This document shows, piece after piece, positions 7,345 to 15,616 of a stretch of 64,000 bases of DNA. This DNA is from UBA6168 sp964423205 (GTDB lineage: Bacteria > Bacteroidota > Bacteroidia > Chitinophagales > Saprospiraceae). Under the pieces are notes generated by a model that ran no database searches, was not told where the DNA came from, and saw nothing but the letters and a program-made list of their open reading frames with translations. Location: positions 1 to 64,000 of the forward strand of contig CAYRDX010000006.1 in assembly GCA_964423205.1 (NCBI GenBank). Direction: 5' to 3'. How positions within the stretch are numbered: position 1 is the stretch's first letter; every line of letters starts with the position of its first letter. The position numbers and the translations under genes are program-made.

Positions 7345-8481
7345 ATGAATAAATTCCTGGCATTTGTAAAAAAAGAATTCTGGCACATCCTGCGGGATAA
7401 GCGCACACTGCTTATCCTCATAGGTATGCCTTTGGCCCAGGTGCTCATTTTTGGCTATGCCATCACCAATGAATTCAGGGATGCCTCAATAGTGATACTC
7501 GACCAGGCGAAGGACAAGATGAGCCAGGAGCTGACCCATAAACTGCTGGCATCCGGACATTTGAAGTTGGTAGGACATGCGGAAAGCTATGAGGATATTG
7601 ACTCTTATTTCAAAAAGGGTACAGTCAAATTGGCCGTTGTCATTCCTCCTGATTTTGAGAAGAATTACGAACGGAAGAGGTTGTCGCCACAAATAGCTCT
7701 GAGTGAATACAGCGCACAGGTGCAGTTTATCGCCGATGGTACAGAACCCAATTACGCCAGCACGCTCATAGCTTATGCCTGTCAGATGATTGCCGGTTTT
7801 ACTGCTGAACAAAGTGAGGCTGTAAAACCAGTGCAGCCCATCAAAGTGGAGACAAGGATGTTGTTTAATCCGCTTTTGAAAAGCACTTTTCTCTTTGTGC
7901 CGGGTGTGATGGCAGTATTGCTGATGCTTATTTCAGCTATGATGACCTCACTCACCATCGCCAGGGAAAAGGAAATGGGCACCATGGAACTGCTGCTGGT
8001 TTCGCCGCTGCATCCACTGATGATAGTGGTAGGTAAAGTGGTGCCTTATGTGTTTTTGGCCTTTCTCGACGGCATCATCATTTTGTCGCTGGGCGTATTT
8101 GTATTTGGTGTGCCCATCAATGGAAGCCTATTGTTGTTACTTGGAGCCAGTGTGCTGTATGTGTTGACGGCCCTGTCACTGGGGGTTTTTATTTCCACCC
8201 GAACCAACACACAGCAAACTGCCCTGATGATTTCGCTGGTTGGGCTTATGTTACCGACTGTGCTGCTGTCCGATTTTATTTTTCCATTGCAAAGTATGCC
8301 GGTAGTGTTACAGGTGATTGGAAACGCCATTCCGGCGCGGTGGTTTGTGTCCATAGCCAGGGATGTAATGATAAAAGGGACGGGAATTGACTTTGTCTGG
8401 CAGGAAATGTTGGTATTAGGCGGTATGACTATGTTTTTCCTGCTCATGGCCATGAAAAGTTTTAAACACCGGCTGACTTAG
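7345..8481 (+). CDS. ABC-2 type permease (YbhS/YbhR-like), first
   Basis: This 378-residue inner membrane protein has the ABC-2 layout. One N-terminal membrane segment (TLLILIGMPLAQVLIFGYAI) is followed by a large extracytoplasmic domain (about 45-175), then five C-terminal segments starting at FLFVPGVMAVLLMLIS. The conserved motif REKEMGTMELLLVSPLHP lies between them. It follows the antisense toxin-antitoxin block after the second ATPase gene and should form a heterodimeric channel with the next permease. Confidence 0.92.
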   Translation: MNKFLAFVKKEFWHILRDKRTLLILIGMPLAQVLIFGYAITNEFRDASIVILDQAKDKMSQELTHKLLASGHLKLVGHAESYEDIDSYFKKGTVKLAVVIPPDFEKNYERKRLSPQIALSEYSAQVQFIADGTEPNYASTLIAYACQMIAGFTAEQSEAVKPVQPIKVETRMLFNPLLKSTFLFVPGVMAVLLMLISAMMTSLTIAREKEMGTMELLLVSPLHPLMIVVGKVVPYVFLAFLDGIIILSLGVFVFGVPINGSLLLLLGASVLYVLTALSLGVFISTRTNTQQTALMISLVGLMLPTVLLSDFIFPLQSMPVVLQVIGNAIPARWFVSIARDVMIKGTGIDFVWQEMLVLGGMTMFFLLMAMKSFKHRLT

Positions 8482-8484
8482 GGG

Positions 8485-8724
8485 AATGTAAAATGATAAA
8501 TGTAAAATGATAAATGTAAAATGATAAATGTAAAATGATAAATGTAAAATGNNNNNNNNNNNNNNNNNNNNNNNNNNNNNNNNNNNNNNNNNNNNNNNNN
8601 NNNNNNNNNNNNNNNNNNNNNNNNNNNNNNNNNNNNNNNNNNNNNNNNNNNTAAATGTAAAATGATAAATGTAAAATGATAAATGTAAAATGATAAATGT
8701 AAAATGATAAATGTAAAATGTAAA
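8485..8724. repeat. 14-bp tandem repeat GATAAATGTAAAAT with assembly gap
   Basis: Uniform tandem copies of the 14-mer occupy 8485-8551 and 8652-8724, on either side of 100 N. The repeat probably runs through the gap and its true length is unknown. It lies between the two permease genes, after the first stop codon. Confidence 0.95.
8552..8651. other. Assembly gap, 100 N
   Basis: Exactly 100 N are present, which suggests a placeholder length. The gap is inside the 14-bp repeat and interrupts no gene. Confidence 0.98.
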
Positions 8725-8790
8725 AGTGCAGGGAACCAGCTTAATTTGACCATTTTATTTTTCATTATTCCACGATAATTGACTGAAAGC

Positions 8791-9951
8791 ATGCGCATTA
8801 TCTTATTACTCATCAGGAAGGAACTGACCCAGATTTTCAGGAATCGGGCCATGCTGCCTATTCTGTTTGTCATGCCCATCATTCAGTTGATTATCCTGTC
8901 TTATGCAGCTACACACGACATTAAAAATATCTACCTGGGTGTCAGTGACCACGACCAAAGCGCTTATTCCAGGTTGTTGGTTCAAAAAATGACGGCATCC
9001 GGTTATTTCAGATTGACCACTACACCAGTGAACGATAAGGCCGTCAATTATGCCCTTCTGGACAACAGCGCCGATATTGTCCTGACTATTCCCGCTGGAT
9101 TTGAAAGAGATTTAATTCGACTGGAAAAGCCGGCAGATTTGCAGCTGTTGGCCAACGCCGTAAATGGCCAAAAGGCCGGTTTGGCAGTCAGTTATGCAGC
9201 TACTGTCATTCAGGATTTTGGTCGGGAAATCGGTGTGGATTTGACCAAAATTCAGGCTATCAGGGCGGTCTCAGGGACGAATATTCCGGCAAGACCAGCT
9301 TCTGTTGGTTCATTGAACATCACCTGGTCGAATTGGTACAATCCCACACTTGACTATAAAACCTTCATGGTGCCGGGGATACTTGGCGTCATGGTGTCCA
9401 TGCTTGTACTCGTGCTTTCAGCAATGAACGTGGTCAGGGAAAAAGAGATAGGCACCATTGAACAAATCAACGTCACGCCCATCCGCAAATGGCAGTTCAT
9501 TCTTGGAAAATTGCTGCCTTTTCTAATCATTGGTTTGTTGATACTCACCATAGGCCTTACTGCCGGGAAACTAATCTTTGATATTCCAATTGTTGGAAAC
9601 CTGTGGGTTGTATTTGCCTTTAGCGTGGCCAATATATTTTGCATGTTGGGCATCGGTTTTTTCATTTCTAATTTCTCCGACACCCAGCAGCAGGCCATGT
9701 TCATTTCCTGGTTTTTTATGGTCATTTTCATTCTGATGTCCGGACTATTCACGCCCATTCAAAGTATGCCACAATGGGCGCAGGCTATGACCATTCCTAA
9801 TCCCATAGCTCACTTTGTCGAAGTGATGCGATTGGTTCTGTTAAAAGGCAGTTCATGGGGCGATATCCGCTACAATTTCACTGTGATGATTGTGATGGGC
9901 ATTGTATTCAACAGTCTTGCTGTTTGGACTTATCGGAAGAGAATTGTTTGA
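8791..9951 (+). CDS. ABC-2 type permease (YbhS/YbhR-like), second
   Basis: This 386-residue paralogue of the preceding permease has an N-terminal segment (ILFVMPIIQLIILSYAA), an extracytoplasmic domain with the TIPAGFERDL-type core, and five membrane segments from FMVPGILGVMVSMLVLVL onward. The ABC-2 signature VREKEIGTIEQINVTPIRKW is present. The ATG at 8791 is preferred to a TTG at 8779. It is the last gene of the exporter operon. Confidence 0.92.
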   Translation: MRIILLLIRKELTQIFRNRAMLPILFVMPIIQLIILSYAATHDIKNIYLGVSDHDQSAYSRLLVQKMTASGYFRLTTTPVNDKAVNYALLDNSADIVLTIPAGFERDLIRLEKPADLQLLANAVNGQKAGLAVSYAATVIQDFGREIGVDLTKIQAIRAVSGTNIPARPASVGSLNITWSNWYNPTLDYKTFMVPGILGVMVSMLVLVLSAMNVVREKEIGTIEQINVTPIRKWQFILGKLLPFLIIGLLILTIGLTAGKLIFDIPIVGNLWVVFAFSVANIFCMLGIGFFISNFSDTQQQAMFISWFFMVIFILMSGLFTPIQSMPQWAQAMTIPNPIAHFVEVMRLVLLKGSSWGDIRYNFTVMIVMGIVFNSLAVWTYRKRIV

Positions 9952-10054
9952 ATTCCAGCTCTTTCAGAATACAAATTACACTGATTTGCCAAGTGTAAAT
10001 CCTACCTTCGTACAACTCTTACTATTTCAAACCTTATCAAACTATTTCCTACTG

Positions 10055-11359
10055 ATGTCCATACAATACGTTCAAAGCAAAACTACCCGGCTGTTTGATG
10101 CCCCCTCAGGTACTAAATACATATACATCCTGATTTTCGGAGAAGAAGTGGAACTGATGAAAGAAAAGGAAAACGGCAGGGTGAAAGTGCGCTACCGGGA
10201 AAAGTATTTTGGCTGGGTCAAAGAAAAGGACCTGGGTAAAAACGCTTCCCTTGAAATTTACTTTATCGACGTGGGGCAGGGAGATGCCACTTTTATCATT
10301 ACTCCGGGGCGCAGGAAAATACTCGTTGATGGCGGTTACAATGAGCAGGCTATGAACTTCCTGGCCTGGAAGTTTCAGTTGGAAAATATTCTATCACCAC
10401 CCTTGGAAATCGATTTGCTGGTGCTTTCGCATGGCGACCACGACCATCTGGGCGGCCTTATTCCATTGGTCAGGCATCCGAAAATTAATGTCAAAAAAGT
10501 AATTCACAACGGTATTGCCACTTACACAAAAGGCAGCTTCAAAACTGAATTGGGTGATTTCGATGCAAAGAAAAAGTTATTGCTGACGAGGCACGAAAAA
10601 CTGGATGACCTCAAGGGACAGCCCCTTTCACGCAATTTCAGCAATTGGACCAAGGTGCTTCAGGATGAAAATGTAGACTATGTTGCCATGGATGATACCA
10701 TGAAGCTCGACTTTGGAGAAAAAGACATTTCAATTGATGTACTCGGCCCAAGATTGAGCGAACATAATGGAAAGAAGGTTTTTGCCTGGTTCGGGAATAA
10801 ATCACACACCATTAACGGCCATTCTGTTCTATTGCGTTTGAACTATAAAGATGTAAGTCTCATGCTTTCCGGCGATTTGAACATCGAGGGAGCAGAGTAC
10901 CTGATGACTGACCCAAGGACCGTTCACAAAATGTCCTCCCATATTTTCAAAACCCCGCACCATGGCAGTCATGAGTTTTATCCGCCATTCTTCGAAGCGG
11001 TCAGGCCACAAATATCTGTGGTATCTTCAGGCGACAGCCCAGACCACGGGCATCCCCGCGCCAACTTTTTGGCGGCTGTCGGTCTTGCGGCACGTTCCAA
11101 ACAACCCCTGCTCTTTTCAACTGAAATAGCCAAGACTTTTGTTGATGCTAATGAAGCCGATGTTATGGCTTTTTTAGGGAAACGCAATTTGGATGCAGAG
11201 GCTTTTCAGCGCCGCAACTTATTTAAAGCAAAATTGCATGGAATGATTAACGTACGTAGCGATGGAAAAAACATGTACGCAGCCCGCCGGGTCAATGCTT
11301 CTTATCAATGGGAATCCTATGGGCCTTTGACAGCGGAGCCATACCCCGGTATATTTTAG
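10055..11359 (+). CDS. ComEC/Rec2-like MBL-fold hydrolase with N-terminal SH3-like domain
   Basis: This 434-residue cytoplasmic protein has no signal peptide from the ATG at 10055. Residues about 10-60 resemble a bacterial SH3 domain (YIYILIFGEEVELM ... YFGWVKEKDLG). The rest is a metallo-beta-lactamase fold like the C-terminal domain of ComEC: FIDVGQGDATFI, the metal motif SHGDHDHLGGL, SVLLRLNYKDVSLMLSGD and the late His in KTPHHGSHE. Stand-alone relatives are predicted metal-dependent hydrolases, often of nucleic acids or cyclic nucleotides. It begins about 100 bp after the exporter and is probably a separate transcript. Confidence 0.85.
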   Translation: MSIQYVQSKTTRLFDAPSGTKYIYILIFGEEVELMKEKENGRVKVRYREKYFGWVKEKDLGKNASLEIYFIDVGQGDATFIITPGRRKILVDGGYNEQAMNFLAWKFQLENILSPPLEIDLLVLSHGDHDHLGGLIPLVRHPKINVKKVIHNGIATYTKGSFKTELGDFDAKKKLLLTRHEKLDDLKGQPLSRNFSNWTKVLQDENVDYVAMDDTMKLDFGEKDISIDVLGPRLSEHNGKKVFAWFGNKSHTINGHSVLLRLNYKDVSLMLSGDLNIEGAEYLMTDPRTVHKMSSHIFKTPHHGSHEFYPPFFEAVRPQISVVSSGDSPDHGHPRANFLAAVGLAARSKQPLLFSTEIAKTFVDANEADVMAFLGKRNLDAEAFQRRNLFKAKLHGMINVRSDGKNMYAARRVNASYQWESYGPLTAEPYPGIF

Positions 11360-11543
11360 GTGCTCATGAAACTGGTGTGGAAGAAACCTTCATTTTGCTT
11401 CTTTAGCCAGAGCATTGAGATTGTTTTGAAAAGTTTCAGGTATTTGGGAAGCTGCACGGCAAGATTAATTCACTGACTTATAAACAATTAACAGAGAAAA
11501 GACTTAATATTGTAAGCAACTCAGCGAATACACAAGGCACCTC

Positions 11544-12077
11544 ATGGAAATGAAACTTTCTACTAAACCAAGTCCCATGAATATGAAAGGTGTTTTCTCC
11601 TCTTTTTTCACACTTACCCTGCTTGGGTTTTTGGTGTTCGCCGGAACTGTGAAAGCACAAAATCCAGGGTTTTTATGCAACGAGACTTTTAGGTTTTGTG
11701 TAAAATATCCTCCTTCACTGCTTAACCATCAGAACATTCAATCTGACCTTGAAGATATTTACCTGAACACATTTGATGGGCTCAGCTCAGTTACTGTCGA
11801 AGTGAAAACTACATATGAATTGCTGGAACCACGGCAATTGTATGACCGCACATTGCTGCGGATTACGGGCTCGGAAAAGAAGCCCACTTTCGTAACGACT
11901 GTATTTGGTGATGATTATTTCGAAGCTTTTCTCGTTTGGGATATCGAAAACTACTTCATCAGGAGTTATATTTTCAGGAGTTATTATATCCAAATGATTA
12001 TAAGGACTCCGGTAAATAAAACAGAAATCATGTCCAGATTAAGGGAAGATGTTGATATCGCCTTAGGTGTTCGGTAG
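11544..12077 (+). CDS. Secreted protein of unknown function
   Basis: This is a 177-residue protein whose family I do not recognise. It has an N-terminal signal peptide (FFTLTLLGFLVFAGTVKAQ, cleavage around residue 39 from the first ATG; in-frame ATGs at 11577 and 11583 would give a more usual signal length). The mature region has two Cys (residues about 46 and 53) and a beta-rich pattern with LVWDIENYFIRSYIFRSYY near the end. It converges with ftsH with only 22 bp between stop codons. Confidence 0.7.
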   Translation: MEMKLSTKPSPMNMKGVFSSFFTLTLLGFLVFAGTVKAQNPGFLCNETFRFCVKYPPSLLNHQNIQSDLEDIYLNTFDGLSSVTVEVKTTYELLEPRQLYDRTLLRITGSEKKPTFVTTVFGDDYFEAFLVWDIENYFIRSYIFRSYYIQMIIRTPVNKTEIMSRLREDVDIALGVR

Positions 12078-12099
12078 GTCCTTGTTTAGCCTAAAGTTC

Positions 12100-14031
12100 C
12101 TATTGCTCAATATCCTTTTCCTGCCGTTTTCCAAATATGACTTCCAGGTCTTTTTGAAAAACAACCTCTTTGTCCAGAAGCATTGTTGCCAGTTTATCTA
12201 ATTCTTTCCGGTGCTGGATGAGCAGCTTTTTTGTTTTTTCGTAGGCATTATCCACCAGTTTGCTCACTTGCTCGTCAATTTTCTGTCCGGTTGCTTCACT
12301 GTAAGGTTTTTGCAGCATCTGTTCGTACCTGCCGGAACTGTCGTAGAAACTGATATTGCCAATTTCCTCATTCAGTCCGTAATAAGACACCATCATGTAG
12401 GCTTGTTTGGTTACTTTTTCCAGGTCGTCGAGTGCACCGGAAGATATTTCGCCAAATACAACATCCTCGGCTGCCCGGCCTGCCAGAGTAGCACAAATCC
12501 GGTCTTCGAATTGACTTTTGGTGTAGAGCTGCTGTTCCTGTGGAAGATACCAGGCGGCGCCCAGCGAACGGCCCCGTGGCACAATGGATACTTTCAGCAA
12601 TGTATCTGCATTTGGCAGGTGCCAACTGGCAGTGGCGTGCCCTGCTTCGTGGTAGGCAATGATTTTCTTTTCTTTATCTGAAATAATCTTGCTTTTCTTT
12701 TCCAGACCAGCTATCACCCTGTCGGTTGCGTCGTAGAAATCGTGAATGTCAACCGCATCTTTTTCCGACCGGGCTGCTATGAGGGCAGCCTCGTTGCAAA
12801 TATTGGCAATGTCAGCTCCCGAAAAGCCGGGAGTTTGGGCTGCCAACGTATCCAGGTTGATGCCTTCTTCAAGCTTTATCGGTTTGGTGTGCACCTCAAA
12901 AATGGCTTTTCTTTCCGTCAATGTCGGCAGGTCGAGATAGATTTGACGGTCAAATCGGCCGGGACGGAGCAGGGCACGGTCCAGAATTTCACCCCGGTTA
13001 GTAGCTGCCATTACGATGACCCCGGTGTTTGCACCAAAGCCGTCCATTTCAGTCAGGAGTTGATTTAAGGTGTTCTCACGCTCGTCGTTGCTTTGAAAAG
13101 CAGCGGCTTTACCGCGGCTTCGGCCAATGGCGTCAATCTCATCGATAAAAATGATACTGGGAGCAGTTTGTTTTGCCTTTTTAAAAAGATCGCGCACACG
13201 TGAAGCACCTACCCCCACAAACATTTCCACAAACTCGGAACCCGACATGGAAAAGAAAGGAACACCTGCTTCTCCCGCAACGGCTCTGGCCAACAAAGTT
13301 TTTCCGGTACCCGGCGGGCCAACCAGCAAAACTCCTTTTGGGATCTTAGCTCCAAGTCGGGTGTACTTGCCGGGATTCTTAAGAAAATCAACGACTTCCC
13401 TGACTTCCACTTTTACTTCATCAAGACCGGCGATGTCGTCAAAGTTGACACTGCTGATATCTTTCTTATAGGCTGTAGCGGAAGATTTACCAAAGTCAAA
13501 AGGGTTGGCACCGCCGACCCCGCCGGGACGCATGCGGTTTAGAATAAAAATCCAGAGACCAATGATAATCAGGAAGGGCAACACCCACGAAAGGATTCCA
13601 GACATCCAGTCGGTGCGCTGAACATAATCCACTTCAACACGGTCGGAAACCTGTGCGTCTTTTTGAGCTTCTTCCAGTGTGTCCTCGAATTTTTCCAACG
13701 AACCAATGCTGACTACAAAGTGAGGACCGGGGTTATTTGAACCAATTTTTTCATAAGGCCCTGAACCCAGTTTTTCCTTTTTAATGAATACCTCAGCTTT
13801 TTCTTTGTTGACAACGGTTATTTTTTCAACGTCTTTACGTTCCAGTATTTCCTGTTTGAATTTGGTCCATGAAATATCTTCAGGTTTTGCCTGGAACAGC
13901 GAATAAGAAATTTGCCAAACGATGAGCGCAATGATGAAAAAGTAGAGCCAGGTCATGTTCCTGCCTCCGAACGGTGATTTGCCGGGATCTTTGCCCTGAT
14001 TTTCACTTCCCTGTGGATTTATGTTTGACAT
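12100..14031 (-). CDS. ftsH: ATP-dependent zinc metalloprotease FtsH
   Basis: This 643-residue membrane AAA+ protease degrades misfolded membrane proteins and short-lived regulators. It has two N-terminal membrane segments (about 27-45 and 144-164) flanking a periplasmic domain, Walker A GPPGTGKT (238-245), Walker B IIFIDEID (293-300), the second region of homology through RALLRPGRFDRQ, and the zinc site HEAGH (461-465). The length is normal for the family. It is transcribed alone, convergent with the secreted protein gene and divergent from the broken mscS. Confidence 0.98.
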   Translation of the reverse strand: MSNINPQGSENQGKDPGKSPFGGRNMTWLYFFIIALIVWQISYSLFQAKPEDISWTKFKQEILERKDVEKITVVNKEKAEVFIKKEKLGSGPYEKIGSNNPGPHFVVSIGSLEKFEDTLEEAQKDAQVSDRVEVDYVQRTDWMSGILSWVLPFLIIIGLWIFILNRMRPGGVGGANPFDFGKSSATAYKKDISSVNFDDIAGLDEVKVEVREVVDFLKNPGKYTRLGAKIPKGVLLVGPPGTGKTLLARAVAGEAGVPFFSMSGSEFVEMFVGVGASRVRDLFKKAKQTAPSIIFIDEIDAIGRSRGKAAAFQSNDERENTLNQLLTEMDGFGANTGVIVMAATNRGEILDRALLRPGRFDRQIYLDLPTLTERKAIFEVHTKPIKLEEGINLDTLAAQTPGFSGADIANICNEAALIAARSEKDAVDIHDFYDATDRVIAGLEKKSKIISDKEKKIIAYHEAGHATASWHLPNADTLLKVSIVPRGRSLGAAWYLPQEQQLYTKSQFEDRICATLAGRAAEDVVFGEISSGALDDLEKVTKQAYMMVSYYGLNEEIGNISFYDSSGRYEQMLQKPYSEATGQKIDEQVSKLVDNAYEKTKKLLIQHRKELDKLATMLLDKEVVFQKDLEVIFGKRQEKDIEQ

Positions 14032-14180
14032 ATTTGGATTGCTTAGCCTTTTTTGACCAGTGATTCTAGTTTGTTACTTTCGCTTTTGATATCAAATGGA
14101 ACTCGACAAGTGTGTTTTATCCATTGCTCCAAAGATAGTTCTGTTTGTCAACACAGCTAATTTGTCAAAGTTTAAAATTG

Positions 14181-15088
14181 ATGTTTGACCAATTCCAAAC
14201 TTCTTTCAAAAACCTGTGGGTGAAACTTGCGGGTTGGCTTGATGTCATTATTCTGTCACTTCCAAACATCATTTTGGCGCTTTTGGTGCTGGGGATTTCG
14301 TTCTTTCTGGCCAGATGGCTAAAACGTGCTTTCCGGAAATCCCTGCGAAAGATTCTTTCCAACGAAACAGTTATAGGTATTCTAAGCAATGTTGTAGTCA
14401 CTCTCTTTATGTTGGTGGTGTTATTCATTGTGTTGGGAATATTGGATTTGGACGGAGCTGTGAAAGCACTTCTCGGTACTGCAGGCATAGCAGGACTTGC
14501 TGTAGGTTTGGCACTACAGGACCCGCTCGTCAATATTTTTTCCGGTATGATGATGAGTATGCCCGATTCGGTTGGCATTGACGATTGGGTTGAAACAAAC
14601 GGTTATTTCGGAAAAGTAAAAAAATAGCCCTGCGCTACACGGTTTTACTGACTCCAACAGGGCAGGAGGTTTCCATTCCAAACAAGGATATCATCCAAAA
14701 ACCTATGGTAAATTTCACGAGTTCAGGAAGATGAAGAGTGGATATCAACTGTGGCATTTCCTACAAGGAGGACCTCGAAAAAGTAAAAAAGGTGGCTGTT
14801 GAAGCCATTGAAAAATGTGGCTTTGATAAGGAGGAAATCAAACCAGTCGAAGTATTTTTCAATTCCTTCGGTGATAGTTCCATCAATTTCACCCTTCGTT
14901 ATTGGCAATTTGCCAGCTCACAGCGGGATTTTAATGCAGCTAAAGACAAGGGTTTCATTGCCTTAAAGAAGGCATTTGACCAAAATGGCATAGTCATTCC
15001 TTTCCCGATTCGAACGCTGGACTTTGGCATTTCTGGTGGTGTCCGAATGGATGAACTTGATCTTAGTTTTAGTGAAAAAAGGAAGTAG
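14181..15088 (+). pseudogene. MscS-family mechanosensitive channel gene, frameshifted and with an in-frame stop
   Basis: The first part (from ATG 14181) encodes three membrane segments and the pore helix typical of small MscS channels (LLGTAGIAGLAVGLALQDPL), then DDWVETNGYFGKVKK and a stop. One extra A in the 7-A run at 14618-14624 would continue the frame as IALRYTVLLTPTGQEVSIPN. This runs to SSGR, a TGA codon at 14732 in place of an expected Arg, then RVDINCGISYKEDLEK to the natural end. Two lesions point to a real pseudogene, although the homopolymer one could be a read error. The TGA differs from CGA by one C-to-T change. Confidence 0.85.
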
Positions 15089-15616
15089 CCAAAGGTTAAA
15101 CCAGCACATTCACAGAGCTATTTTTTTAATCCCACGGGAACATTTAGTAAAGAGTTAAAAATAAAGTAGCCAAATCATTTTCTTAATCACTTGAAAATCA
15201 GTTGGCAAACTTTTGCCTTTTTCCTTTTTACTTTTTACTTTTTCCACAGTAACTATGCGGACCAATTGAAAGGTGGTATAAAATGGTGTTTTGAATGGCC
15301 ATACCATTGCATTTTATAGCTTGCATGATTGTTGAAATCCATTCTGTGCAAATTGAAATCCAGCTTACAAACACCGGGTTTTTTAGTTTCAGACTTGACT
15401 AATTCATGTTCTGGATTTCGGTAATATTGCAGCCCCGGTGGGTTTAGATTTTTCCAAGCTAAAAATGGTGATAAAAATCAGTACCCGATTGATTATTGTC
15501 ATTTTTACACTACCCATCCCCAAACTACATTCGCACTTTCCTTGAAATAAGCTGTCCAGTCAGCGCACCGGATTCATAGTTACATAGGTGCCTGATGGTC
15601 AATAAAATGTTCGATC
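15089..15616. other. Intergenic region before the PFOR cluster
   Basis: About 530 bp hold no gene. Positions 15144-15245 are a short copy of the dispersed composite repeat listed separately. The rest is AT-rich and must contain the promoter of the oxidoreductase cluster, but I see no convincing box. Confidence 0.6.
15144..15245 (+). repeat. Dispersed composite repeat, copy 1 (short form)
   Basis: It begins TTAGTAAAGAGTTAAAAATA. It then carries the hairpin core GCCAAATCATTTTC, a 10-nt loop TTAATCACTT, and GAAAATCAGTTGGC (12 of 14 pairs), followed by a CTTTTTACTTTTTACTTTTT tail. The long copies at 41734, 47031 and 59048 have extra heptamer repeats between core and tail. Confidence 0.85.

Noticed and set aside
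8478..8882. Reading frame across the N gap on the minus strand
   Set aside because: It is a translation of the 14-bp repeat and of N (low-complexity FYIYHFTFIILHL), so not a gene.
12211..12681. 156-codon frame opposite ftsH
   Set aside because: It is entirely antisense to the conserved ftsH coding sequence and has no start context or homology pattern.
14738..15088. Independent 116-residue gene starting at GTG
   Set aside because: Its frame continues the MscS cytoplasmic domain after the in-frame TGA, so it is the 3' part of the broken channel gene.
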